Of a DNA stretch of 41,820 nt, positions 24,492-32,468 are shown one piece after another. Each line of letters starts with the position of its first letter. Position 1 is the first letter of the stretch. The DNA is from Streptosporangiaceae bacterium (GTDB lineage Bacteria; Actinomycetota; Actinomycetes; Streptosporangiales; Streptosporangiaceae). The notes under the pieces were generated by a model. The model was not told the origin of the DNA. It worked only from the letters and a program-made list of their open reading frames with translations, and did no database searches. The stretch covers positions 1-41,820 of the forward strand of contig JAFAZE010000169.1 in the NCBI GenBank assembly GCA_019239975.1, given 5' to 3'. A program made the position numbers and the translations under genes.

Positions 24492-24530
24492 CCGGGGGTC
24501 CTCCCCCGGGCTAGCTACCCCCTGGGCTAG
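24492..24530. promoter_or_regulatory. Hairpin and direct repeat upstream of the sigma factor gene
   Basis: CCGGGGG (24492-24498), loop TCCT, CCCCCGG (24503-24509); directly after, GGGCTAG occurs at 24508 and again at 24524. It could end the moaD transcript or regulate the sigma operon. Confidence 0.4.
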
Positions 24531-24551
24531 TACAGGAGGCAACATCCTGCG

Positions 24552-24596
24552 ATGACCTGGCAGCAGCCGTTCCGGTCCCCACAGTTCCCGCGGTGA
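24552..24596 (+). CDS. Possible 14-codon leader peptide before the sigma factor
   Basis: ATG at 24552 encodes MTWQQPFRSPQFPR and a TGA at 24594-24596. A perfect AGGAGG (24535-24540) lies 11 bases upstream, a stronger ribosome-binding site than that of the sigma gene. The stop is 7 bases before the sigma GTG, so translation could be coupled by reinitiation. It may also be chance; conservation in relatives would decide. Confidence 0.35.
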   Translation: MTWQQPFRSPQFPR

Positions 24597-24603
24597 CCCC
24601 CAA

Positions 24604-25230
24604 GTGACCAAGAGCATGGAGCCCGGGCAGGCCGGGGATAAAAAAACGCCTGGTGAGGTGAACCGGCCGGGAACCAGTGACGTTCTACCTGGTGTGCCGA
24701 GTGCAGGAACCGCGGCCCGTCAGGGCCGGGTGGCCGACGAAGCGTTTATCCGGGCGCTGTATACCGAACACGGAGGCGCCCTGCTCCGGTACGCGCTGCA
24801 CTTGACAGGAGGGGACAGGCAACGGGCGGAGGACCTGGTGCAGGAAACGATCGTGCGAGCCTGGCGCCATCCCGAGGCGCTGGCTGACCGGCCCGCCCGG
24901 CCATGGCTGTTCGCCGTCGCACGCAACCTGGCGGTGGACGCGTACCGCGCCAGGCAGTCACGGCCGCCGGAGGTTGGGCAGGCGGCGCTCGACACGCTGC
25001 CCGCCGACGACGACGCGGACCGTACGCTCGAATCGTGGGCCGTCGCCGACGCGCTGGCGTCGCTGCGGCCGGATCACCGGAAGGTGATCGTTGAGACCTA
25101 CTACCGCGGATGCTCGGTCGCCGAGGCCGCCGCGGCCCTGGGTATACCGCCGGGTACCGTGAAATCGCGCACCTTCTACGCATTGAAGGCGCTCAAGCTG
25201 GCGCTTCAGGAACGAGGACTGGCGCCATGA
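24604..25230 (+). CDS. ECF-family RNA polymerase sigma factor
   Basis: 208 aa with a 45-residue Gly/Pro-rich leader before region 2. Region 2 reads RALYTEHGGALLRYALHLTG, AEDLVQETIVRAWRHP and RPWLFAVARNLAVDAYRARQ. Region 4 has LASLRPDHRKVIVETYYRG then EAAAALGIPPGTVKSRTFYA. This is a typical group 4 sigma with an adjacent anti-sigma gene; the TGA stop overlaps the next ATG (ATGA). GTG at 24604 is the furthest start that avoids the preceding small open frame; ATG at 24616 is an alternative. The redox proteins downstream suggest a thiol or redox stress regulon, but that is inference. Confidence 0.9.
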   Translation: MTKSMEPGQAGDKKTPGEVNRPGTSDVLPGVPSAGTAARQGRVADEAFIRALYTEHGGALLRYALHLTGGDRQRAEDLVQETIVRAWRHPEALADRPARPWLFAVARNLAVDAYRARQSRPPEVGQAALDTLPADDDADRTLESWAVADALASLRPDHRKVIVETYYRGCSVAEAAAALGIPPGTVKSRTFYALKALKLALQERGLAP

Positions 25231-25952
25231 TGCAGACCATGGACTGCTCGGAGGCGCGGCTGTCGCTGGGCGTGTACGTGCTGGGAGCGATCGACCCCGC
25301 CGAGCGTGCGCTCGTCGACGGTCACCTGGCCACCTGCCGGGACTGCCGCGACGAGCTTGCCGGTCTCGCCGGGCTGCCCGCCCTGCTCGCCCGGGTGAGC
25401 AGGGAAGAGGCCATCGTGCTGGCCGCCTACGACGCCGAAACCCCGGCCGTGGACGAGGAGCCGCCTCGCGAGCTACTCGGCAGCGTCATCGACCTGACGG
25501 CCGCGCGGCGGCGGCGTCAGAGGTGGCGCAACGTCGTCATGGGCGCGGCGGCCGCGCTCGTCATCGCCGCGGGCGTGTTCGGCGGCGTCAGCGCGCTGAA
25601 CCGGCCGGCGCCGGCTCCCTCGGCTGGCCAGGCCTTCACCACCGGGCCCGGCGGCGCGTGGGAGACGGCCAGCATCGTCTCGCCCGCCGGCCAGGGCGCC
25701 ACGATCGAGTACCGTTCGACGGGCTGGGGTGTTCAGCTGGACACGAAGGTCGTTGGCATCCCGGTGGGGACCACCTGCGAGCTGTGGATCGTCGAGCGGA
25801 ACGGCAAGCATCTCCTGGCGGGAAGCTGGACGACCGACGCCAACGAGAACAACGTGTGGTACCCGTCCTCGGCAGCCACCTCGGCCGCGAACTTGCGGAG
25901 CTTCGTGGTCACCGTCGGCAAGAAGCAGTCGATCAACGTCCCCGCGAGCTGA
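25227..25952 (+). CDS. Zinc-binding anti-sigma factor (ZAS/zf-HC2), membrane-anchored
   Basis: 241 aa. The N-terminal cytoplasmic ZAS domain has DCSEARLSLGVYVLGAI and the HxxxCxxC motif (GHLATCRDCRDEL), which binds zinc and the sigma factor. One membrane helix spans about residues 105-128 (NVVMGAAAALVIAAGVFGGV). The outside domain of about 110 residues is a beta-rich sensor (VGIPVGTTCELWIVERNGKH, AGSWTTDANENNVWYPSS). The start overlaps the sigma stop as ATGA, and a second ATG follows at once. HCC residues make redox-triggered release possible in this class; the outer domain may sense envelope signals. Confidence 0.9.
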   Translation: MMQTMDCSEARLSLGVYVLGAIDPAERALVDGHLATCRDCRDELAGLAGLPALLARVSREEAIVLAAYDAETPAVDEEPPRELLGSVIDLTAARRRRQRWRNVVMGAAAALVIAAGVFGGVSALNRPAPAPSAGQAFTTGPGGAWETASIVSPAGQGATIEYRSTGWGVQLDTKVVGIPVGTTCELWIVERNGKHLLAGSWTTDANENNVWYPSSAATSAANLRSFVVTVGKKQSINVPAS

Positions 25953-26016
25953 CCGCGGCGGTCCGGAGCCGAACCCGGCGGGGCGGCGCCCGTCGCCGTC
26001 TGACGGCTGCGGGGGA

Positions 26017-26520
26017 ATGCATGACGCCGCATCCGCGCTGAACACCAACGTGACGGGTGGAGTGATCGCGCTCCTGGTGGCGCTCGCGGCCGCCACGGCG
26101 ATAGGCGCCGTCTTCCGCCACAGGCAGGGACGGCTTCGTCCGGTGCAGGGCACACGTGGCGGGCGGCCCGGCGGCCGGCCGGCCGCGGATGGTGTGCTGA
26201 CCCGGGCGGACCTCGGCGCGCCGCTGGGCGAGCACGGCACCCTGGTGCAGTTCTCGACCGCGTTCTGCGCGCGGTGCGGCCCGACGCGGCGGGTTCTCGG
26301 GCAGGTCGCCGCCCAGCTCGAGGGCGTATCGGTGGTGGAGATCGACGCGGCCGCCCGCCTCGACCTGACGCGCAGGCTGCACGTCTACGCCACTCCGACG
26401 GTGCTCGTGCTCGGGCCCGACGGCACCATCGTGTCCAGGACGGCGGGACAGCCCAGGAAGACTGACCTGATCGCCGCCATCGCGGGTGGGTTACCCACTA
26501 CATGGACCGATAATGTTTGA
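26017..26520 (+). CDS. Membrane-anchored thioredoxin-like protein
   Basis: 167 aa. An N-terminal membrane helix (VTGGVIALLVALAAATAIGA) is followed by RHRQGRLRP and then a thioredoxin domain. The active site is CARC (FSTAFCARCGPTRRVLGQV), with the cis-proline segment YATPTVLVLG. The CxxC spacing is right, but Ala-Arg replaces the common Gly-Pro, suggesting a disulfide reductase with altered potential or a sulfur relay role. ATG at 26017 has only a close G-run as ribosome-binding site; GTG at 26050 is an alternative. It stands 64 bp after the anti-sigma gene and 256 bp before DUF4395, a frequent neighbour. Confidence 0.82.
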   Translation: MHDAASALNTNVTGGVIALLVALAAATAIGAVFRHRQGRLRPVQGTRGGRPGGRPAADGVLTRADLGAPLGEHGTLVQFSTAFCARCGPTRRVLGQVAAQLEGVSVVEIDAAARLDLTRRLHVYATPTVLVLGPDGTIVSRTAGQPRKTDLIAAIAGGLPTTWTDNV

Positions 26521-26776
26521 TATACCGCTTCTGCTGGGAGTGACATCCGGGCTGCCCATGAATAGCATCGGGTACGTGCGTTCCCGATCAGCGCAGATGC
26601 TAACGAAGCGGCGCGCCGTCGACTTCTGCAGGGTGGCGACCGCGATCTGTAGGCCGGGCTGCCGCTGATCACGGCGGTCCTCCGCACGGCCAGCGCGGCG
26701 CGGGCACCGTCGCCGCCCGGAGGACACGGTCACCGTTGGCGTTTCGCCCAGCTCATTTCGCCCAGGGAGCGCGATC

Positions 26777-27190
26777 ATGGACATAGACCCGCGAGCAGCA
26801 CGGTTCGGCGCGGCGATCTCCACAGCCGTCCTCGCCGTGGTGCTCGTCACCGGCAGCGGCTGGCTGCTCGCCGCGCAGGCGCTGGTTTTCGCCATCGGCG
26901 CGCTCGCCGGGCTGCGCTACGCGCCGTACGGCGCGGTGTACCGCTACCTGGTCCGGCCGAGGCTCGGGCCGCCGGCCCGGACCGAGCCGGCCGCGCCACC
27001 GCGGTTCGCGCAGGGCGTCGGCATGGTGATCGCCGCTGTCGGCGTCATCGGCTACGCGGCGGGCGTGACCGTGCTGGGCGCCGTGTGTGCCGCACTCGCC
27101 CTGGCTGCCGCGTTTCTGAACGCGGCCTTCGATTACTGCCTTGGCTGCCAGATTTACCTTTTCATCCAACGGATCCGGCCAGCCGCCTGA
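26777..27190 (+). CDS. DUF4395 family membrane protein
   Basis: 137 aa with about four hydrophobic segments: FGAAISTAVLAVVLVTG, LLAAQALVFAIGALAGL, GMVIAAVGVIGYAAGVTVLG and CAALALAAAFLNAAFDYCLG. The C-terminal FDYCLGCQIYLF has the conserved CxxC that marks this family. These proteins are commonly found with thioredoxin-like proteins and rhodaneses, and the cysteine pair probably exchanges electrons or sulfur at the membrane. ATG 26777 follows GGGAGCG. Function in detail is unknown. Confidence 0.86.
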   Translation: MDIDPRAARFGAAISTAVLAVVLVTGSGWLLAAQALVFAIGALAGLRYAPYGAVYRYLVRPRLGPPARTEPAAPPRFAQGVGMVIAAVGVIGYAAGVTVLGAVCAALALAAAFLNAAFDYCLGCQIYLFIQRIRPAA

Positions 27191-27217
27191 GGGCCGGCCG
27201 CACAAGGAGGGTTACGA

Positions 27218-28060
27218 ATGAGCCGTTCCGACGTCCTGGTGGACGCCGACTGGGTTGAGGCCCGGATCGGGGATCCCGGCGTCGTCATCGTCGAGGTCGA
27301 CGAGGACACCAGCGCCTATGACAAGGGCCACATCCCGACGGCGATCAAGCTCGACTGGAAGAAGGACCTGCAGGACCCGGTCCGCCGTGACTTCGTGGAC
27401 AAGGCCGGCTTCGAGACCCTGCTGTCCGAGCGCGGGATCTCCAACGACGACACCGTCGTGCTCTACGGCGGGAACAACAACTGGTTCGCGGCGTACGCCT
27501 ACTGGTACTTCCGCCTGTACGGGCACCGGAACGTGAAGCTGCTGGACGGCGGCCGGAAGAAGTGGGAGCTCGACGCGCGTGAGCTCACCACCGACGTGCC
27601 ATCCCGCAAGCCGGCCAGCTACACGGCCACCGAGCAGGACTCCTCGCTGCGGTCGCTTCGCGACGAGGTCGTGGCCAGCATCGGCAAGAAGAACCTCGTG
27701 GACGTCCGCTCGCCGGACGAGTTCGCGGGCCGGCTCCTCGCCCCGGCCCACCTCCCGCAGGAGCAGGCGCAGCGGGCGGGCCACATACCGACGGCCCGCA
27801 ACGTTCCCTGGTCCAAGGCGGCCAACGAGGACGGGACGTTCCGCTCGGACCAGGAACTGCGCGAACTTTACGAAAAGGACGCCGGGCTGGACTTCGCCAA
27901 GGACACGATCGCGTACTGCCGGATCGGCGAGCGGTCGGCGCATACCTGGTTCGTCCTGCACGAACTGCTCGAACAGCCGAACGTGAAGAACTACGACGGC
28001 TCGTGGACGGAATACGGCTCCCTGGTCGGGGTGCCCATCGAGCTGGGTGACGCCCGATGA
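27218..28060 (+). CDS. sseA: Thiosulfate sulfurtransferase (tandem rhodanese)
   Basis: 280 aa with two rhodanese domains; the C-terminal one is active. Seen: N-terminal VLVDADWVEARIGDPGVVIV, LYGGNNNWFAAYAYWYFRLY, LDGGRKKWELDA, LVDVRSPDEFAG, and the catalytic loop YCRIGERSAHTWFVLHELL with active Cys near residue 233. It moves sulfane sulfur from thiosulfate to cyanide or thiol acceptors in the cytoplasm. GGAGGG lies before the ATG, and the stop overlaps the next start (ATGA), so it is coupled to the DUF1416 gene. This pair is conserved in actinobacteria. Confidence 0.93.
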   Translation: MSRSDVLVDADWVEARIGDPGVVIVEVDEDTSAYDKGHIPTAIKLDWKKDLQDPVRRDFVDKAGFETLLSERGISNDDTVVLYGGNNNWFAAYAYWYFRLYGHRNVKLLDGGRKKWELDARELTTDVPSRKPASYTATEQDSSLRSLRDEVVASIGKKNLVDVRSPDEFAGRLLAPAHLPQEQAQRAGHIPTARNVPWSKAANEDGTFRSDQELRELYEKDAGLDFAKDTIAYCRIGERSAHTWFVLHELLEQPNVKNYDGSWTEYGSLVGVPIELGDAR

Positions 28061-28362
28061 GCGCCGAGGGCTGCGGCGCGCCGGCCGGCGGCGTTCCCGC
28101 GACGGCGGCAGCCGGGGACCAGGCCGTGGTCGAGGGCCGCGTGGTGCGCGCCGGTGAGCCTGTCACCACCGGGTACGCCCGGCTGCTCGGCACCGGCGAC
28201 GAGTTCGTGGCGGAGGTGCCGCTCGGCGAAGACGGTGGTTTCAGGTTCTTCGCCGCGCCGGGCGCGTGGACGCTGCGCGTGATCGCGCCGGGCGGCGTGC
28301 GCGCCGAGCGCGCCGTGTCGGCGGACTACGGGAAGGTGACGAAGGTGGACGTGACCGTCTAG
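28057..28362 (+). CDS. DUF1416 family protein (SseC-like)
   Basis: 101 aa, soluble. MSAEGCGAPAGGVPA leads to a small beta-sandwich: VVEGRVVRAGEPVTTGYARL, TGDEFVAEVPLGEDGGFRFF, WTLRVIAPGG and KVTKVDVTV. The N-terminal cysteine (residue 6) is a constant feature of the family and a candidate for accepting sulfur from the rhodanese. Its ATG overlaps the stop of sseA by 4 bases, which makes cotranslation nearly certain. The exact role is not established. Confidence 0.9.
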   Translation: MSAEGCGAPAGGVPATAAAGDQAVVEGRVVRAGEPVTTGYARLLGTGDEFVAEVPLGEDGGFRFFAAPGAWTLRVIAPGGVRAERAVSADYGKVTKVDVTV

Positions 28363-28432
28363 GTCCCGTTCGCCACGCGACGGCGGGCGCAGGCGAGCGT
28401 CGCCCGCGCCCGCCGTCGCTTGCCGGGCACAC

Positions 28433-28488
28433 GTTCAGCTATGTTCACCGATCGTTCACCCAAAGGTGCTGTTCAGGCACTATTCATG
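28433..28488 (+). promoter_or_regulatory. PHO-box-like direct repeats (PhoP binding) upstream of the pstS relic and phoU
   Basis: GTTCAGC (28433), GTTCACC (28443) and GTTCACC (28454) are 10 and 11 bp apart; after a 17-bp step GTTCAGG (28471) and TATTCAT (28481, TTCA exactly 11 bp on) follow. Streptomyces PhoP binds 11-bp repeats of the type GTTCACC. The array lies about 40-95 bp before the GTG of the pstS relic. Confidence 0.65.
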
Positions 28489-28526
28489 GTCAGGTGCGAT
28501 TCGCCCGGGGCGGCTATCACTGGGCT

Positions 28527-28884
28527 GTGGACGCCCGCGCCCGGCTGACAGCCCTCGCCGCCCTCACCTCCGTGGCCGCCGCCGCGCTGACGGCCTGCAG
28601 CGGCCATCAGCGCGGCCAGCGGGTTCGCGTTCACCACGCCGCCCATCGGCACGCTCTCCATGATCAACAGCTCGGCGCCGGGCGCCTATCCGATCATCAA
28701 CTACGAGTACGCGATCGTCAGCACCCGTCAGCCCAGCGCGGCCAAGGCGCAGGCGATCAAGGCCTTCCTGCTCTGGGCGATAACCAAAGGGAACGCCTCG
28801 AGCTACCTCGGCCGGGTGAAATTCCAGCCGCTTCCGTTGTCGGTCGCCCCGGTCTCCGAGGCTCTTATCAGCAAGATCAGTTAG
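28527..28884 (+). pseudogene. pstS relic: signal peptide joined out of frame to the C-terminus
   Basis: From GTG 28527 one frame gives a lipoprotein signal, ARLTALAALTSVAAAALTAC, with the lipobox cysteine. About 10 codons later the reading that resembles PstS continues in another frame (FTTPPIGTLSMINSSAPGAY, PIINYEYAIVSTRQPS, AIKAFLLWAITKG) to a TAG at 28882-28884. Around 250 residues of the phosphate-binding core are missing. It is not a recent copy of the intact pstS at 33.5 kb, as the C-termini differ strongly. The PHO-box-like array in front and phoU behind suggest this was once the first gene of a pstS-phoU unit. Confidence 0.75.
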
Positions 28885-28924
28885 GTTTATGGGCGGGTAG
28901 TGCACATCCAGGAGGCCCTTGAAC

Positions 28925-29581
28925 ATGGTCGAGCACCGGCAGGAATTCCAGCGTGATCTGGAGGCTATCGAAGCCAAGGTCATCGAGTTGTTCGCAATGG
29001 TCGCCGAGGACCTGCCAAGGGCCACCGACGCCCTGCTGAGCGGCGACAACGAGGTGCTCCGCGTGCTGATCGAACGCGAGCAGGTCATCGACGCCCTTTA
29101 CCCGGAGATCGAGCAGCTGGTCAACCGGGAAATCCTGCTTCAGGCGCCCGTTGCCTCGGACCTGCGTTTCCTGCTGTCGGTGCTGCGAATCGTGCCAGAA
29201 CTCGAGCGCTCCCACGACCTCGTCATACAGATCGCCTCGCGCGCCAATCACATTCTCAGCGAGGATCTTTCGCCGCGCACCCGGGGGCTGGTCGAGCGGA
29301 TGGGCAGCCTCGTATCGGGGATGTGGCGGCAGGCGGCGGACTCCTGGTACCAGCGCGACCGTTCCGCCGCGGATTCGCTGACCGAACGCGATGACGAGAT
29401 GGACGAGCTTCGCGCCAGCCTGATAGCCGAACTCGCCACGGGGCGAATGGAACTGCCGGTGACGATGGACATGTCGCTGGTGGGGCACTTCTACGAGCGC
29501 CTCGGCGCACACGCCGTGAACATCGGCCGCCGGGTGGTCTACCTCGCGGGAACAGGGACAGACAAGCCCGCCGGCTCCTAG
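28925..29581 (+). CDS. phoU: Phosphate transport system regulatory protein PhoU
   Basis: 218 aa, all-helical, with two PhoU repeats. Seen: EHRQEFQRDLEAIEAKVIEL, then metal-binding type segments REQVIDALYPEIEQLVNREI and RDLVIQIASRANHI-like LERSHDLVIQIAS, and RDDEMDELRASLIAEL in the second half, ending VGHFYERLGAHAVNIGRRVVY. PhoU links the Pst transporter to the PhoR sensor and keeps the Pho regulon off when phosphate is plentiful. ATG 28925 has AGGAGG 9 bases upstream; the TTG at 28919 is too close. Transcription probably comes from the PHO-box promoter ahead of the pstS relic. Confidence 0.93.
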   Translation: MVEHRQEFQRDLEAIEAKVIELFAMVAEDLPRATDALLSGDNEVLRVLIEREQVIDALYPEIEQLVNREILLQAPVASDLRFLLSVLRIVPELERSHDLVIQIASRANHILSEDLSPRTRGLVERMGSLVSGMWRQAADSWYQRDRSAADSLTERDDEMDELRASLIAELATGRMELPVTMDMSLVGHFYERLGAHAVNIGRRVVYLAGTGTDKPAGS

Positions 29582-29602
29582 CACGCTGCCACGCGCTCAT
29601 TT

Positions 29603-29637
29603 CCCGGGGGATCGCCCGGGCGGCTGGCCGCGCGGCC
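29603..29637. terminator. Convergent terminator region between phoU and pstB
   Basis: CCCGGG (29603-29608), loop GGATCG, CCCGGG (29615-29620), followed by the palindrome GGCCGCGCGGCC (29626-29637). It lies between the stops of two converging genes 74 bp apart. Confidence 0.5.
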
Positions 29638-29655
29638 CGACGGCCGCCGTCCGGC

Positions 29656-30537
29656 TCAGCCCATGCGGCCGGTGACGTAGGCCTGCGTGCGGCTGTCCTG
29701 CGGATCCTCGAAGATCTGCCTGGTCGAGCCGTATTCGATGAGGACGCCCGTACGGGTGTCGTTCTTGCTGTCGGTCAGCACGGAGAAGAAGGCGGTGCGG
29801 TCGCTGACCCGCGTGGCCTGCTGCATGTTGTGCGTGACGATGATGATCGTGTACTGCTTCTTGAGCTCGCGCATCAGGTCCTCGATGGCGCCCGTGGCGA
29901 TCGGGTCGAGGGCCGAGGCAGGCTCGTCCATGAGCACGACGTCCGGCTCGACGGCGATCGTGCGGGCGATACACAGCCGCTGCGCCTGCCCGCCGGACAG
30001 GGCCAGGCCCGACGACTTCAGCCGGTTCTTGACCTCGTCCCACAGCGCCGCCCGGCGCAGCGAGCGCTCGACGATCTCGTCGAGCTTGCGGCGGTTCCGC
30101 TCACCGTTGATGCGCGGCCCGTAGGCGACGTTGTCGTAGATCGACTTCCGGAACGGGTTCGGCTTCTGGAAGACCATGCCGATGCGCCGGCGCACGGCGA
30201 TCGGGGAGACGTCCTTGCCGTACAGCGGCGTCCCGCGGTAGTGCATCTCACCTTCCACCCGGGCACCTGGCACGAGGTCGTTCATGCGGTTGAACGCCCG
30301 CAGCACCGTGGTCTTGCCGCTGCCGGACGAGCCGATGAAGGCCGTTATCTCGTTCTCGTGAATCGTCATCGAGACATCGGTGACGGCCTTGAAGGCGCTG
30401 TACCAGACCGAGACGTTCCGCACATCGAAGATCGGCCTGCCCGGCGTGCCGGAGACGTCCTGCGGCGCTGCCTGCTCGAGGGCCGTCGGCTTGGGCAGCT
30501 CGGTCTTGGCGGCGACGTTCTGCTCTGACTGTTCCAT
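29656..30537 (-). CDS. pstB: Phosphate ABC transporter ATP-binding protein PstB
   Basis: 293 aa, with a 35-residue N-terminal extension before the usual core. Walker A GSSGSGKTTVLR (about residue 69), Q-loop MVFQKPNPF, signature LSGGQAQRLCIARTI, Walker B VVLMDEPASALDP and the switch histidine in IIVTHNMQQ. The PNPF after the Q-loop and ASALDPIAT are typical of PstB. It energises phosphate import through PstCA. It is the last gene of the pstSCAB operon, with 8 bp between it and pstA. Confidence 0.95.
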   Translation of the reverse strand: MEQSEQNVAAKTELPKPTALEQAAPQDVSGTPGRPIFDVRNVSVWYSAFKAVTDVSMTIHENEITAFIGSSGSGKTTVLRAFNRMNDLVPGARVEGEMHYRGTPLYGKDVSPIAVRRRIGMVFQKPNPFRKSIYDNVAYGPRINGERNRRKLDEIVERSLRRAALWDEVKNRLKSSGLALSGGQAQRLCIARTIAVEPDVVLMDEPASALDPIATGAIEDLMRELKKQYTIIIVTHNMQQATRVSDRTAFFSVLTDSKNDTRTGVLIEYGSTRQIFEDPQDSRTQAYVTGRMG

Positions 30538-30545
30538 GACGTTCC

Positions 30546-31442
30546 CTAGCGCGTGTACCGGGTGAACCGGGCGGTGACGATGCGGGCGGCGAGCATGAGG
30601 ATAAAGGCGATGGCGATGAGCGTGAGCGCCGCCCCCCAGGCGCGCTGCTGCGCACCGGTAAAGGGCTGCTGCGCGTTGATGAAGATCTGCGTGGCCAGCG
30701 CGGTGTTGGGCCCGCTGAACAAGTTGGTGTTCGTGCTCTCCACCACGAGGATGGTGAACAGCAACGGCGCCGTCTCCCCGGCGGCCCGGGCAATGGCGAG
30801 CAGCGCGCCGCTGACGATACCGCCGATCGCCGCCGGCAGTACCACCGTCACCGTCACGCGAGCCTTGGTGGCGCCAACGGCGTAGCTCGCCTCGCGGAGG
30901 CTGTCCGGCACCAGCCGCAGCATCTCGTAGGACGAGCGGATGACGACCGGCAGCATGAGACAGCCCAGCGCGAAGGAGCCAGCCAGCCCCGAGTACCCGA
31001 AGTGGAGCACCCAGATCGTGAATATGAACAGCCCCATCACGATCGACGGCACGCCGGTCATCACATCGGCCATGAACCCGATGAGCCGGGCCAGCGCGCG
31101 GTTGCCCCCGTACTCATTGATGTAGACCGCGCCCAGTACGCCAAGCGGAATAGCGATGAGCGCTGCGAAGCCGGTGATCTCGAGCGTGCCGACGACCGCC
31201 GGGCCCATCCCGCCTATGGTCACGGGCAGCACGTTCGGCGGGATCGGCCCCTTGGTCAGGAACTGCCAGCTGATGGCCGAGGCGCCCTTGGCGATCACCG
31301 TGACCAGGACAAAGCCCAGCGGGACCAGCGTGCACACGAACGCGACCCACATCAGCACTGTCGCGACGCGGTTCTTGGTGCGCCGCCAGCCAGCCGGCTC
31401 TCGCAGGTCGGCCGCTGGCTGCTCGGTGGCGACGGCCATCAT
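30546..31442 (-). CDS. pstA: Phosphate ABC transporter permease PstA
   Basis: 298 aa inner-membrane permease with about six helices: ATVLMWVAFVCTLVPLGFVL, then GTLEITGFAALIAIPLGVLG, SIVMGLFIFTIWVLHFGYSG, and so on to LTLIAIAFILMLAARIVTA. The coupling EAA-like loop is LVPDSLREASYAVGATK. The ATG at 31442 overlaps the stop of pstC (ATGA) behind a GAGGGGGG, so the two permeases are coupled. A second ATG follows at 31439. A much longer open frame continues upstream but only as a shadow of pstC. Confidence 0.94.
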   Translation of the reverse strand: MMAVATEQPAADLREPAGWRRTKNRVATVLMWVAFVCTLVPLGFVLVTVIAKGASAISWQFLTKGPIPPNVLPVTIGGMGPAVVGTLEITGFAALIAIPLGVLGAVYINEYGGNRALARLIGFMADVMTGVPSIVMGLFIFTIWVLHFGYSGLAGSFALGCLMLPVVIRSSYEMLRLVPDSLREASYAVGATKARVTVTVVLPAAIGGIVSGALLAIARAAGETAPLLFTILVVESTNTNLFSGPNTALATQIFINAQQPFTGAQQRAWGAALTLIAIAFILMLAARIVTARFTRYTR

Positions 31443-32425
31443 GCCCCCCTCATGCGCCGGGTGGAGCGTTCCACGATCCCGCGGGCGGCCAGGTTGACGA
31501 TGATCGTGAGGGCGAACAGGAGGACGCCCATCCCGATCAGCGCGGCGCGCCACTCGCCGGCGGCTTCGGGGAACTGGTTCGCGATGACCGCCGGCATGGA
31601 GTAGCCGGTGGCGAACAGGCGGGACGTCACCGTGGCTGATGAGCCGATCACGAGCGCCGCCGCGATGGTCTCGCCCATCGCCCGGCCCAGGCCGAGCAGC
31701 ACCGCCCCGACGACGCCGTTCTGGCTGTGCGGCCACACCGCGCCACGGATCATCTCCCACCGCGTTGCGCCCAGCGCGTACGCGCCCTCCTTGTCGATCA
31801 CCGGAACGGTCGCGATGACCTCGCGCGACAGCGAGGTCACGATCGGCGTGATCATGACGGCGAGGATGATGCCGGCGGTGAAGAACGAAGCGCCGCTCAC
31901 AGGCGGGCCGAACAGGGACCCCAGCAAGGGGATGCCGTTGACGGCCGACGCGATATGGCTGTAGACGCTGCTCTGGATCCACGGCGCGAACACCAGGATG
32001 CCCCACAGTCCCCAGACCACCGACGGCACCACGGCGAGCAGGTCGATCAGGTAGACGATCGGCCGTGCCCACCGTCGCGGCACGACCTCGGTCAGCAGCA
32101 GCGCGACGGCCACGCTGACCGGGACGGCGATGATGATGGCGATCACCGACGTGATGACCGTGCCGTAGACGAAGGCCATCGCGCCGAAGTGGTTGGTCGC
32201 GGGGTCCCAGTCGGTGGAGAAGATCCCCTTGACGCCCGCCTTGCTGAACCAGTCCGTCGACTGCTGGGTGGTCGAGACGGCGATCAGCACCAGGATCACC
32301 AGCACCAGCAGGCCGGAGGCGAGCGCGAGGATCTGGAAGCCGCGGTCGCCGAGCGGCCGCCGCCGTGTCAGCGGGCTGGCGGATCCGGCCTGCTTCGCCG
32401 GATCCGCCTGCGTCACGCTGCTCAC
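31439..32425 (-). CDS. pstC: Phosphate ABC transporter permease PstC
   Basis: 328 aa. N-terminal cytoplasmic stretch, then ILALASGLLVLVILVLIAVS and five more helices, including TVITSVIAIIIAVPVSVAVA and VYLIDLLAVVPSVVWGLWGI. The ABC coupling loop is VPVIDKEGAYALGATRWEMI, followed by VVGAVLLGLGRAMGETIAAA, highly typical of PstC. It forms the membrane channel with PstA. It starts 43 bp after pstS, and its stop overlaps the pstA start. Confidence 0.95.
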   Translation of the reverse strand: MSSVTQADPAKQAGSASPLTRRRPLGDRGFQILALASGLLVLVILVLIAVSTTQQSTDWFSKAGVKGIFSTDWDPATNHFGAMAFVYGTVITSVIAIIIAVPVSVAVALLLTEVVPRRWARPIVYLIDLLAVVPSVVWGLWGILVFAPWIQSSVYSHIASAVNGIPLLGSLFGPPVSGASFFTAGIILAVMITPIVTSLSREVIATVPVIDKEGAYALGATRWEMIRGAVWPHSQNGVVGAVLLGLGRAMGETIAAALVIGSSATVTSRLFATGYSMPAVIANQFPEAAGEWRAALIGMGVLLFALTIIVNLAARGIVERSTRRMRGA

Positions 32426-32468
32426 GACGATGAGCCCGTCTGAACTGCTTGCTTCACTGAACCCATAC

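Noticed and set aside
26521..26776. Possible small gene between the thioredoxin and DUF4395 genes
   Set aside because: The short frames have no ribosome-binding site and no coding bias; only a direct repeat TTTCGCCCAG before the DUF4395 ribosome-binding site was noted.
30546..32072. A 508-aa minus-strand open frame covering pstA and beyond
   Set aside because: The part before 31442 is a shadow of pstC in another frame; homology to PstA begins at 31442.
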